Positions 46,956-55,986 of a stretch of DNA of 64,000 nucleotides are shown piece after piece. Origin of the DNA: Deinococcus taeanensis (lineage in GTDB: Bacteria; Deinococcota; Deinococci; Deinococcales; Deinococcaceae). Under the pieces are notes generated by a model. That model saw only the letters and a program-made list of their open reading frames with translations. It was not told where the DNA came from and made no database searches. Position 1 is the first letter of the stretch, and each line of letters begins with the position of its first letter. The DNA is taken from positions 310,001 through 374,000 of the forward strand of contig NZ_CP083459.1 in assembly GCF_020229735.1 (NCBI RefSeq), written 5' to 3'. A program made the position numbers and the translations under genes.

Positions 46956-47425
46956 ACAGTGAACTCCGCAGCGTCGTACATCAGCTGCCTTGGAATGACC
47001 TGAGGCTAAAGGTTCTCTCTCCCATTTGTATGACGGGCCTGGACATGAACCTTCATTCCCTAAGTCGGGCCACCCTGTCTGCGGGCAGGGTGCGTAGGGA
47101 CAACCCTTCAGCCGGGCGGACTGATACGTTGCCCTTCAGTTTCTTATGGCCATGATGCAGACTGGCGCTGGAACTCCTTCTCCAGGCTGTCGACAGGCGA
47201 GCCCATGCGTACCCCCCCGGTTGCTCCCTTGTGCGCCTACATCTGCCGCCTCCCCCGGTCGTTCTCGCTGGACCGACTTTCTGCAGTTGACCGGCGGGTT
47301 TGAAGAGCAGGCACGAAAATGCTTTCCCTGCTGGAGCGTGGGCTCAAGCACACAACACCGGGTCACCTCTCTTCTGCAGGCGGTGGGGTAGCGGCAGGTG
47401 GACCGCGCGTCCTCCGCCTGCTGCA
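46956..47425. other. Intergenic region, no gene seen
   Basis: This spacer lies upstream of the HD-GYP gene and downstream of the 5TM-GGDEF gene. A 96-codon minus-strand frame (47136-47426) is Cys/Arg-rich and unsupported. The promoter of the HD-GYP gene should lie near 46960-47050, where the sequence is locally richer in A/T. Confidence 0.4.
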
Positions 47426-48541
47426 TTACGGCGGCCCTCCTCCCGTCAGGTTGCCAGGGCCAGCAGATGTGAGGTCGACCGCCGGCTGCAGGACAATTCT
47501 GTTCCGTCCGCTGTTTTTCGCGGTATACAGCAATGCATCCGCGGCGCGCATGATGGTGCGCGGATCTCCATTCACCTCGACCAGTCCGCCTGAAACAGTA
47601 ACCGGCGTGTTCAGGCCCGTCCGGGCGCCCACACGGCTCTCGATGTTGCTCCGGACACGCTCGGCAACCCCCTGCGCCGCCTCCGGCAGGCAGGAGGACA
47701 GCAGCACCGCAAATTCCTCGCCCCCCAGGCGGTAGACCCGGTCTGACTCTCGCATGGTTTCCTGCACCACCTGAGCGGTCACTTTCAACACTTCGTCACC
47801 CATCTCGTGTCCGTAGGTGTCGTTCACGTATTTGAAGTGATCCAGATCCAGCAGCAGAATGTGCGTGGCTTGAGTAAAGTGGCTCAGATCCTCGTCGAAT
47901 TTGCGGCGGTTGTAGAGTTGCGTCAGCGCATCGAGCTGCGCTAAAGCCTGATACCGCTCCGACTTCCCGACCACCTGAAAATGTGACCTCATCACCCAGG
48001 TGATGACGACAAGGACCACAGCATTCCCGATCACCTGCGTGAAGTAGATCAGGGCCACATTCTGCAAGCCCTCTCCTTCCGCGAGGGCCAGCAGAAACAA
48101 AGGGACTGAGGCTCCCGCGAACAACACCAGAGAATTCCGGAGTCCTTCGAGAAGCGTTGGAGGTCCTCGCTCCCGCCTGAACTTCCGGATGACCATCACC
48201 ATGACGATCGTCAACAGCAGCATGAGCGCCTCGTAAGGCAGCACGGGATCAGCCCGCAGCACGTGAAACCCGATGATCGGCAGTGCGCTCAGCAGCGCCG
48301 CTGACAGGCCATTGCTGAATGTCAGTGCAGCAAGCGGCGCCGCACTTAGGTCCACATCAGTTCCTCCAACGGCAAGGGGAAATGAGCTGAGGGCAAGGGC
48401 GTGGATCACCGTCAGCACACCCCGCCACACGGGCGGGACCACTGTGTCGGCTTGTTTAAGAGTGACAAAGGTCAACGAGCGAAAAAACGCAAAGGTGACC
48501 GTGATGCAAAAATTGATGAACAATTGCTCAGGTCCCGGCAT
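47426..48541 (-). CDS. 5TM-GGDEF diguanylate cyclase
   Basis: A 371-residue membrane protein. The N-terminus (FINFCITVTFAFFRSLTFV, then helices near 40-60, 80-95, 100-118, 135-152 and 165-185) matches the 5TM-5TMR_LYT receptor type that precedes GGDEF domains. The GGDEF domain has RLGGEEF intact at 273-277. RESD, five residues upstream, is a canonical inhibitory site. GGGGAAGG abuts the ATG at 48541, which leaves very short spacing. A TTG seven codons later is an alternative start. The final 25 residues are Gly/Pro-rich. Confidence 0.85.
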   Translation of the reverse strand: MPGPEQLFINFCITVTFAFFRSLTFVTLKQADTVVPPVWRGVLTVIHALALSSFPLAVGGTDVDLSAAPLAALTFSNGLSAALLSALPIIGFHVLRADPVLPYEALMLLLTIVMVMVIRKFRRERGPPTLLEGLRNSLVLFAGASVPLFLLALAEGEGLQNVALIYFTQVIGNAVVLVVITWVMRSHFQVVGKSERYQALAQLDALTQLYNRRKFDEDLSHFTQATHILLLDLDHFKYVNDTYGHEMGDEVLKVTAQVVQETMRESDRVYRLGGEEFAVLLSSCLPEAAQGVAERVRSNIESRVGARTGLNTPVTVSGGLVEVNGDPRTIMRAADALLYTAKNSGRNRIVLQPAVDLTSAGPGNLTGGGPP

Positions 48542-48714
48542 CCTTCCCCATGTCCATCCATGATGAGGAAGACCTGCTTACTCCCCTCTGACATGGCGGA
48601 TCCTCCGGAGCCTTTACAAACCCATCACGCCCAAGCACCAGAGGTAGACCCCTCTGCCTGTCCGCAGCGCCTGAGTCTTGGTCAAATTAAGGGGTGGAGG
48701 CTGGCAGTGGGCCT

Positions 48715-49890
48715 GCTTCAGTTTTGCGTACTTCCGGTTACGCCACCTCGCGCGCCCTGAACTGCTCGAATTCTCCTGGGGTCTTGTCCCCCAAGGTCGA
48801 GTGCCGCTGTGGCCGGTTGTCTAACACCGCCACATCCTCGAAGCCCGGCAAGCGCCCGTCCTGGCGCGTGTGACACACATGATCCAGCAGCACTTCGCGC
48901 TTCAAGGTGGCAAAAAGCTCTCGACAAAAGCGCTGTCAAAGCAATCCCCCTGCTGACCTATACTCGGTGTACGGGCTGCCCCGGTCGCTGTGATGAATCT
49001 GCCCCAGCGGCGGTCGCCGCCGGCCGGAGGCCATCTTCAGCGCCGAGAGCGCCACATCGGTGGTGAGGCGTTCACCCACCACCAGCCGCGAGTGCAGATC
49101 AAGTCCGACCGCCAGGGACAGCCAGCTCGCTGTCGTCGGTCAAGGCGACAGGTCCACCGCCCACACCCTGTTGGGTGCGGACACTTTAAAGGTGCGGCGC
49201 ACCAGGTCCTCGGCGGGCGGGTGAGTCAGGTCGGCCTGGGTGGATTTGTCCGTTCTGCGGACCTTCCCTAGCCGGCCCGCCTCATGGGTGAGGTGGGCTA
49301 CCCGACGACGCGAGCAGGCCGTGCCCGCCGCCCGCACCTCGGCGTGGACCCGGGGACGCCAGAGCGTCCCGTGCGCTCGGTGTGGATGCGCTCGATCTCG
49401 CCCTTCAACTCGGCCTCTCTGGTTGTGCTCGTGCTGATCGGCCTTCTTCGCCAGGTGAGGTCCCCGCTCTTGGTCACACAAGCATGCGGCACATCACGTC
49501 GAGACGGAACTCGTCCCGGTGGCCTTCAGTCCATTCGAGGGCGCTCATGTGTTCTTGGCGAAGAAGGCCACCGCTTTTTTCAGGACATCACGTTCCTGCC
49601 GGGCAATGTCCAGTTCACGTTGCAGTCGCTTGCTTTCGGCCGGTTCGGGACGCAGTCCCTGGTTGCCGTGACCGGGACAAGCGGCAGTGGCGCGCCCCTC
49701 GAACGCCCGAATCCAGCGGTGTCAGGCCGAATCGCTGATGCCCAAGTTCTGGGCTGGAGGACGCTGCGGTGCAGCTCCTCGGCGAGCCGCACCGCCGCCT
49801 GCTTGAACTCTTTGCTGTACCGCTTTCGCTCTCCCATCCCCCACCTCGCTCTGATTCTCGAGGTGTTTCCTCAGCGACGCAAAAGCGAGG
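48715..49890 (-). mobile_element. Decayed IS3-family element
   Basis: A relic of an IS3 element reading leftward. Partial inverted-repeat ends containing TTTTGCGT occur near 48723 on the left and, complementary, near 49880 on the right. No target duplication was established, and the exact limits are uncertain. Confidence 0.6.
48738..49837 (-). pseudogene. IS3-family transposase, several frameshifts
   Basis: OrfA starts at 49837 with MGERKRYSKEFKQAAVRLAE, a typical IS3 opening, then loses frame after about 25 residues. Pieces of OrfB follow in different frames: RRTFKVSAPNRVWAVDLSP (first Asp), a segment reading SWLSLAVGLDLHSRLVVGE, HSDRGSPYTEY (second Asp), and the end RHSTLGDKTPGEFEQFRARE before the TAA at 48738. 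At least three frame breaks separate these pieces, so no active transposase can be made. It differs clearly from the intact IS3 element at 30.7 kb. Confidence 0.75.
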
Positions 49891-50025
49891 CACTTCCATG
49901 TACAGGACGAAGAACGGTGCCCGGAACACCGCCAGCGCCACGGTGGTGAGGACCGTACAGTAGGTCTTCCTCCGGGAGAACGGCGCCAGGGGCCGCCTTC
50001 ACAAGGCGGAACTGGACCGGTGCAT

Positions 50026-53000
50026 TCAGGAGGTCTTCAGCACCGGTAGTGTGATATGGAAGGTGCTGCCCCGGCCGGGTTCCGATTCCGCCCAGACGCG
50101 TCCACAGTGGTGTTCCACAATCTTCCGGACGATCGCCAGCCCCATGCCTGTGCCTTCGAACTGTTCGCGCAGATGAAGGCGCTGGAAGATCTGAAACACC
50201 CTCTCTGCGTACTGGGATTCAAACCCGATCCCGTTGTCCTGAACGCTCAGGTGCCACATATCGTCTTCACGGACGACACGCACATGAATTCTGGGTGGAA
50301 CGCCTTCGCGGCGGAACTTCACGGCGTTGCCGATCAGGTTCTGAAACAGCTGTGTCAGCTCGGACAGGTTGCCAGCCACACTCGGAAGGCCATCGTGCGT
50401 CACCACTGCGCCGCTGTGTTCCAAGGCGGCGTGCAGGCGGTTGACTGCTTCATCCAGTGCTTCCGTCAGCGGGAGGACACTGTGCGGTTCACGAACGGCA
50501 TTGAGCCTTGAGAACACCAGCAGATCGTCAATCAGCACCTTCATCCGCTCTGCGCCGCGGGCGATCAGCGTCAGGTACGTCCGGCCCCGCTCATCCAGCC
50601 CCTCACCGTAGCGCCGCTGAATCAGCTCAGAGAAACTGCTGATCGTCCGCAGCGGTTCCTGAAGGTCATGGCTGGCCACATACGCGAACTTCTCGAGTTC
50701 CGCGTTGCTCCGCTCCAGCTCCTCTGTCCGCTCCTTCAGCGCGCGGGCACTCTCAGCGGCTTCAAGGGCCAGCCCCAGGCTGCGCGCGACCGTTTCCAGG
50801 ACTGCGCGGTCCATGGGTGTCCAGTGGCGCACCACGAACAGCCCCACACCGATCATGCCGTGCAGCTGGTCATTGACCAGAACGGGCAGCATAGCCACGG
50901 CACGAACGTGATTCACCACATCCTCGGCCGTATCTGCGCCGCGGGCATACTGATCCTGAAAAATGGCTTCCCCCGTCTGCCAGCACTGATCGAGAGTTTT
51001 CGCCTCACCGCGTGGCAACCCGGCCTCCACCACCTGCTGCAACTCCGGATGACCCAGCGGACCCACCTGCGACCGGCTGCGCCAGAGCTTCGCTTCCGGC
51101 TGCCAGTACAGCGTGTAGCCCTCCGGGAGAAGCGACATCAGAATCTCCTGCGCGCGCCTGACCAGGCTGAACGGGTCGACGTCAATGGTCAGGTCGCGCG
51201 TAAGCAGAGCAAAGGCCTCCAACGCTCTGGAGCGGGCGTCCAGAGCGTCACGCTGGGCCTCGATGTGACTGGTCTGCGCCGCGCGCTCCAGCGCCAGGGT
51301 AAAGCTGCGCCCGACCGCGCTGAACAGGGCTTTGTCGCGGCCTGTCCATTCGGGCGTTTCTTTCCGGCCGATCGACAGCAGGCCCCGGACGACGCCATCG
51401 ACCATCAGGGGGTACGCCCCGACTGCGGCGTAGATTTCAGTCCGTTCAACACGTTCCCGCGCCGCGTCCCAGCCGTCAGCGAAGGAAGCGGCCCTGGCCG
51501 CAAGCGTCCGGGCAATCATCGGCGTATCGCTGGGCAACCCCGCCTGCAATGCCGTCAGGATCTCCGGCTGGAGGTCATCTGTCCATACCCGCAGTTTCCA
51601 GAGTGACTCGTCAGGTTCGTAGTAACCAATGGCGTCACCAGGGAATTTCGTGCGCAACACGGCAATGGCCTGCTGGGCAAGCGTGGGCACATCGGTCTCC
51701 GTCCCCACTGCCTCGGCAAAAGCGGCAAACGCGTCCAGGGCTCCGGCCTGCACTTCAAGTTCACGGGTCCGGTCCTGCACCCGGCGCTCAAGCTGGGCGT
51801 GGCTGTCCTGCAGCTGCCGGTAGAGCCTGGCGTTGTCCAGCGCCACTGCCGTTTGTGCCGCGAGGCCGACCATCAGCTGCTCAGCCCGTTCACTGAAGAC
51901 GGCGGGCTCCGCATGCCCGAAAAACAATCCGCCCAGCACCTCACCCGAACGGGATTTGACCGGCACCGCAAGGTAGCTGCGCACCGGCAGATGTCCGGCA
52001 GGCATGCCATGGTACGGCGCGTTCTGCCCGTAGCGGGCGTCCTGGGTGATATCGTCCACCCGCACCACGCCCTCTCCTGCGAATGTCGGGCCGAAGACAG
52101 CAGTCTTTCTCGGCATGGGAAAGGCCGAGAAGGCTTCGCGAGGCACCCCCGAGAGGGTATACAGCGTGTAGTGCTCCTGCTGCTCGTTCACAACGTTGTA
52201 GAAAAAAGCCCCGAACTGCGCTCCGGTGAGTTCCACGCCCGCGTCCGTCACAGCCTGCACGAGCCTTTCCAGGTCAAGCTCAGCGGAAACCAGCTGGTTG
52301 ACGCCGTTCAGGGTTTCCAGGACGTCCGCCTGCTCCCTTAAAATGACCTCCGTCTGCCGCCGCCTTTCCTGAGCCTGGCTTTCCGCGCGCAACAGGTACT
52401 CCCGTTCGAACGACACCTGCGCCAGACGGGTGGCCACGCTGAGCCACTGCTGCTCGGCCGGGTTCGGCTGGCGGGGCTCGCGCGCGTACACCCCGAGCAC
52501 GCCCTGCACTTCCCCGGACTGATTGAGAATCGGAAACGCCCAGCTGGCGCGAAACCCATGAGCGAGCGCCAGATCGCGCTCTGCCACCCAGCAGGAATTT
52601 TCGCCGAGATCGGTCGCGTACACCGCTTCACCCTGCAGTACCGCTGCCGCACAGCAGCTGGCCCCGGGTCCAGGCCGGCCGCCGTCAAGCGCGGTCCTGT
52701 CTTCCCCGGCCAGACTGGGGGCCGCCATTAACACCAGTTGACCAGCTTCGGCGTCGTACCGGTGGATGCTGCACACGAGTCCGTGCTCCTGCTCCTCGAC
52801 AAGGCGCGCAAGGCGGTCCATCACATCAGCGAGCGGCATTCCGGTCGCAATCTGCTCCAGGATCAGGGCCTGCCCGGCGATCAGGTCCTGCTGTCGCCGG
52901 CGTTGCGTGATATCACGGGAGACGGCCAGCAGGCGGTGCACCTGCCCGTCCTGCGCACGGATCGGACTGACCGTCACCTCCCAGTAGCGCAGCGCGCCCT

Positions 53001-53739
53001 TGCGGGTCCGCGCTGGGCCTTCAAACGTCGACGACCGTCCATCGCGCGCCGCCCGCACCGCCTGCTCAACCAGGAACCGCGCGTCGCCTTCCCAGAAGCT
53101 CGGCCAGAACGCCAGCTGGCAGCTGCTGAAATCGTCGACCTCCATGACACGCATCCCACCGGCATTCATGCTCAGGAGCTGGGCGTCCAGGTCTAGCACC
53201 TTGATGCAGTCACTGCTGCCGTCAATGATGCTCTGAAGCTGACTTAATTCGTCCTGCGCCGTCCGGTCCTTCAACTCCTGAATGTCCACTCCCGCGAGCA
53301 CCCAGCCCTGGCGCTGTCCCTGATCGGCGAGCACCTGACCGCTCACCTGGAACCACCGGTACTGGCCATCCTGCCGGCGCAGGCGAAGCTCCTGTGGCTG
53401 CCCGGTGACTGCGCGCCGCAGCGCGTCATGGTCATCAGGATGAACGGCCGCTTCCAGCTGTCCGGCACGCAAATCATCCCGTGAGACGCCCAGATAGTCC
53501 CGCAGGGCCGCGTTCGCGTTCACCACATGTCCCTGGAGGTTCACCGTCCAGGTGGGGTGCGGGTGAAGAACAGAGGTGGTCGTCAGGTCATCCGGCCCAC
53601 CCGCATTCACACCATTTTGAGAAGCTGACACCAGGGGATTGTAGAGGGAGCCACGCAGGCCCATGGGGACCTGATGAACACATCCATATCGGCCCACGCG
53701 AACGAGGAACACGTCTAAGTGTGGGAATACAGTATTCAT
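50026..53739 (-). CDS. Giant PAS/GAF sensor histidine kinase
   Basis: A 1237-residue soluble kinase. PAS domains lie near 65-165 and 170-290, followed by GAF near 300-455, GAF near 490-640 (VNQLVSAELDLERLVQAVTD), a coiled coil, and further GAF-type domains near 680-830 and 850-1005. The transmitter follows: FAYVASHDLQEPLRTI with His 1024, N-box NLIGNAVKF, G1 DNGIGFE and G2 GTGMGLAIV. It ends right after the ATPase domain. The block SDCIKVLDLDAQLLSMNAGG through the first GAF parallels residues 130-400 of the kinase at 5778, so the two are paralogues. GGGAAG lies before the ATG at 53739, but the first 45 residues look weak and later starts such as 53664 are possible. Confidence 0.88.
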   Translation of the reverse strand: MNTVFPHLDVFLVRVGRYGCVHQVPMGLRGSLYNPLVSASQNGVNAGGPDDLTTTSVLHPHPTWTVNLQGHVVNANAALRDYLGVSRDDLRAGQLEAAVHPDDHDALRRAVTGQPQELRLRRQDGQYRWFQVSGQVLADQGQRQGWVLAGVDIQELKDRTAQDELSQLQSIIDGSSDCIKVLDLDAQLLSMNAGGMRVMEVDDFSSCQLAFWPSFWEGDARFLVEQAVRAARDGRSSTFEGPARTRKGALRYWEVTVSPIRAQDGQVHRLLAVSRDITQRRRQQDLIAGQALILEQIATGMPLADVMDRLARLVEEQEHGLVCSIHRYDAEAGQLVLMAAPSLAGEDRTALDGGRPGPGASCCAAAVLQGEAVYATDLGENSCWVAERDLALAHGFRASWAFPILNQSGEVQGVLGVYAREPRQPNPAEQQWLSVATRLAQVSFEREYLLRAESQAQERRRQTEVILREQADVLETLNGVNQLVSAELDLERLVQAVTDAGVELTGAQFGAFFYNVVNEQQEHYTLYTLSGVPREAFSAFPMPRKTAVFGPTFAGEGVVRVDDITQDARYGQNAPYHGMPAGHLPVRSYLAVPVKSRSGEVLGGLFFGHAEPAVFSERAEQLMVGLAAQTAVALDNARLYRQLQDSHAQLERRVQDRTRELEVQAGALDAFAAFAEAVGTETDVPTLAQQAIAVLRTKFPGDAIGYYEPDESLWKLRVWTDDLQPEILTALQAGLPSDTPMIARTLAARAASFADGWDAARERVERTEIYAAVGAYPLMVDGVVRGLLSIGRKETPEWTGRDKALFSAVGRSFTLALERAAQTSHIEAQRDALDARSRALEAFALLTRDLTIDVDPFSLVRRAQEILMSLLPEGYTLYWQPEAKLWRSRSQVGPLGHPELQQVVEAGLPRGEAKTLDQCWQTGEAIFQDQYARGADTAEDVVNHVRAVAMLPVLVNDQLHGMIGVGLFVVRHWTPMDRAVLETVARSLGLALEAAESARALKERTEELERSNAELEKFAYVASHDLQEPLRTISSFSELIQRRYGEGLDERGRTYLTLIARGAERMKVLIDDLLVFSRLNAVREPHSVLPLTEALDEAVNRLHAALEHSGAVVTHDGLPSVAGNLSELTQLFQNLIGNAVKFRREGVPPRIHVRVVREDDMWHLSVQDNGIGFESQYAERVFQIFQRLHLREQFEGTGMGLAIVRKIVEHHCGRVWAESEPGRGSTFHITLPVLKTS

Positions 53740-54440
53740 GGCGATCTTCCCGCCGACCTCCTCTGGTACCCGCAGAGGAAGCGCAGGAAAAAGGCAGCGG
53801 GCTGTTCAGTGCCAGAACTCACGAAGGGCATCGGTGGGAAAGAGGGCAAAGAGTGGGCTGGCCCGCAGGATCTGGATCTCTTACCAGGACAGTGAATCAG
53901 GCGAAGGTGAGCGCTACGACGGTGGCCACCGCACCTGCATGTCAGCCTCCAGTGCAGTGAGCGGTCAGGAGATGAGGGAGTCCTGAGCTGATCACAACCC
54001 ACTACAAAGAGCTAACCGAGTGCTTGGCTGTCTTTACGCGCTCAAACGTGATGAAGCTGACCTATTGATCACGGCGTAGCTTTGTATTGGTTACCACCGG
54101 ACTTCAGGTGTCTGGGTGAGCTTGTTCGCCGACGGGGCTGGACGGGAGCAAGGCGAACCTGTGCCGTTATCAATAAGTGGGCCCTTCTTAGGAGGGGTCT
54201 CCTTGTTCCTGCAGAGAGGAAACCCGGCCTGGATGTACGGAGAACCTTGTCTTTATGAAAAATTTTTAAGTATTTGGTAAGTCGGCCTCCGCCAGTCTTC
54301 TTGTACCAGCGCGAGAAGCTCTGGCGAACCGACGCGATGAACTCTGTCCCGCAACCCGGGCACCTCGGACAGACGGAGCCACTGGTGCGCCCACCGACCA
54401 TCGCCCGCTCCTCACCGGAGCACTCATTAAGGAGTCCACC
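53740..54440. other. Intergenic region with an A/T-rich patch
   Basis: No gene was recognised between the kinase and the small secreted protein. From about 53990 the sequence is markedly poorer in G+C than the rest of the window. An A/T-rich run at 54245-54285 contains ATGAAAAATTTTTAAGTATT and could be a promoter element for the gene at 54441 or a remnant of foreign DNA. Confidence 0.45.
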
Positions 54441-54683
54441 ATGAAACACCTTAAAGCTCTCGCCCTCCTCAGCCTGCTCACCATGTCCACTGCAGGCGCT
54501 GCGCCCTTTCTGTTCGACGGACCGGCCAACAGCCAGGCTTCCTGCGTCGGGCAGATCAGCTCCTTCATCGGCACCTACGACGGCCGGCTGAACGGCCAGA
54601 TTCGCTCCTGGCTCGGTCAGGTCGGCTGGGCCGGCGAACTGACCCGCATGTTTGCCCACAGCGACTGCTCCATTCTGGACTGA
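54441..54683 (+). CDS. Small secreted hypothetical protein
   Basis: An 80-residue exported protein. The signal peptide MKHLKALALLSLLTMSTAGA is cleaved before APFLF, leaving about 58 residues with two Cys (ASCVGQ and DCSILD, the latter at the very end) that could form one disulfide. The middle is amphipathic (SFIGTYDGRLNGQIRSWLGQ, then VGWAGELTRMF). AAGGAG precedes the ATG. The gene stands alone between an A/T-rich upstream patch and a perfect palindromic terminator, a compact single-gene unit. I do not recognise the family; a secreted peptide or small toxin-like protein is possible but unsupported. Confidence 0.7.
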   Translation: MKHLKALALLSLLTMSTAGAAPFLFDGPANSQASCVGQISSFIGTYDGRLNGQIRSWLGQVGWAGELTRMFAHSDCSILD

Positions 54684-54714
54684 GTCACGCTCTCCAGACA
54701 ACGAGTGAGCCGAA

Positions 54715-54756
54715 CATCAGAAGGGAGGCGGCCCGCGGGCCGCCTCCCTTCTGATG
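54715..54756 (+). terminator. 42-bp perfect palindrome, likely intrinsic terminator
   Basis: Bases 54715-54735 are the exact reverse complement of 54736-54756, beginning CATCAGAAGGGAGG and centred on CCCGCGGG. CCTTTAA follows on the plus strand. It lies 31 bases after the stop of the small secreted protein. The stem is long and has no mismatch. Confidence 0.75.
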
Positions 54757-55255
54757 CCTTTAACGCATCCAAGTTGACCACCCAAAATGCCGGAGCCCGG
54801 CGAGTGCGTTCCGCCGCACCTGTGCACTGCTGAAATGCGTAAGACGTAACGCCTGGCAGGCCCAGCCACGCGCAACACTGAGCGTCGTGTCAGGCAAGCA
54901 GGGCGGGCGTGGGGCTCGTATCACCAGCCGACTGCATTGAAACCCTCACTTCGGCATACGGCCAACGCCGACTGTCGCGCGCTACCCGTGTTCCAGTCGC
55001 GGAGGCGTTCGGTCACGCGTCCCTCACCCCCGGCGGCATCAATACCAGAGTGCTGCAGGAGGGTCATGTCACGGGCTTGCCGTTCAGAACGCAAAGCGAC
55101 TGCGGGAGGGCAAGCGGCCTGCTCCACGAAGAGGTGCCGCGTTTTGAAGGCCGCATGCGGGGAGTGACGACGCGGGCGAGCGTGAGGAGCGGCCCCTGTT
55201 CGATCCTGGCAACGGCCAGACCCCCCTGGGGGCCGCTTCCTACCCGCATGACGGT
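54757..55255. other. Intergenic region, no gene seen
   Basis: Frames on both strands (for example 54909-55259 plus) lack motifs and ribosome-binding sites. Nothing else was identified. Confidence 0.4.
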
Positions 55256-55468
55256 GTGACCAGCAAGTGCAGCCCGATCTGCCAAGATAACGGCATGATC
55301 AGGTCGTCTGGCCTTCTACGTCCTCCCCTGTCACCGGCACCCAGCAGAGCGCCGCTCACTCCACACGCTGGCTCATTTCTGAAGGAGCTGGTGCCACCTG
55401 ACGAACAGGCCTCCGATCGGTTCCAGGCGCTTCACCTTGCGCTGTTGCCCGCCGGGGCATACGGGTGA
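55256..55468 (+). CDS. Possible small protein coupled to endonuclease V
   Basis: A doubtful 70-codon frame (or 57 codons from the ATG at 55295) that ends FLKELVPPDEQASDRFQALH plus a short tail, with its TGA overlapping the GTG of the endonuclease V gene. The overlap and the coding-like end are the only support. There is no ribosome-binding site at either start. It could also be a former N-terminal extension. Confidence 0.25.
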   Translation: MTSKCSPICQDNGMIRSSGLLRPPLSPAPSRAPLTPHAGSFLKELVPPDEQASDRFQALHLALLPAGAYG

Positions 55469-55986
55469 CCAGCACCGGCCCTGGACTGCGCCTCAAAGCC
55501 TGCGTCGACGTTGACTACCGTGAACAGGAAGCAGTTTCCGCCTGCCTTCTGTTTGAAACGTGGGCTGCCGGGCAACCCACCCGTACGCTCGTCGAGAGGG
55601 TCGCCCCAGTGGCGCCCTACGTTCCTGGATCGTTCTATCTCCGCGAACTTCCCTGCCTGCTCGCGCCGCTGCGGCAGGTGACGGCCCTTATTGATACGGT
55701 CATCGTGGACGGATACGTGTGGCTGGACCAGGAAGGGCGCCCTGGCCTCGGCGCACACCTGTATGACGCGCTTGAACAACAGTTGCCTGTCATTGGAGTG
55801 GCGAAGTCCGCCTTTCGCGGCGCGCCAGCCGTTGAAGTTCGCCGCGGCGACAGTACGCGGCCGTTGTACGTTACTGCGGCCGGCATGAATCCCCGGCAGG
55901 CCGCTGAACACATTCAGGAGATGCACGGCGCGCACCGCCTGCCATCCCTGCTGCGGCAGGTTGACCAGCTGTGCCGCAGGGCATAA
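55465..55986 (+). CDS. nfi: Endonuclease V
   Basis: A 173-residue DNA repair nuclease that nicks DNA or RNA near deaminated bases, especially inosine. The metal-binding acids are in place: Asp 15 (KACVDVDY), Glu 61 (PGSFYLRELP) and Asp 82 (VIVDGYVW). Their spacing of 46 and 21 residues is the same as in the Thermotoga enzyme. The strand-separating wedge region is represented by APYVPGSF. GVAKSAF and PLYVTAAGM complete the fold. At 173 residues it is shorter than the usual 210-230, lacking most of the N-terminal helix. The GTG start at 55465 overlaps a preceding stop. An extra deamination-repair enzyme suits a radiation- and desiccation-tolerant lineage. Confidence 0.85.
   Translation: MTSTGPGLRLKACVDVDYREQEAVSACLLFETWAAGQPTRTLVERVAPVAPYVPGSFYLRELPCLLAPLRQVTALIDTVIVDGYVWLDQEGRPGLGAHLYDALEQQLPVIGVAKSAFRGAPAVEVRRGDSTRPLYVTAAGMNPRQAAEHIQEMHGAHRLPSLLRQVDQLCRRA

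Noticed and set aside
47136..47426. 96-codon minus-strand frame
   Set aside because: It is Cys/Arg-rich with no motif and no ribosome-binding site.
54909..55259. 116-codon plus-strand frame before endonuclease V
   Set aside because: It has no motif or ribosome-binding site, and an equally open antisense frame exists.
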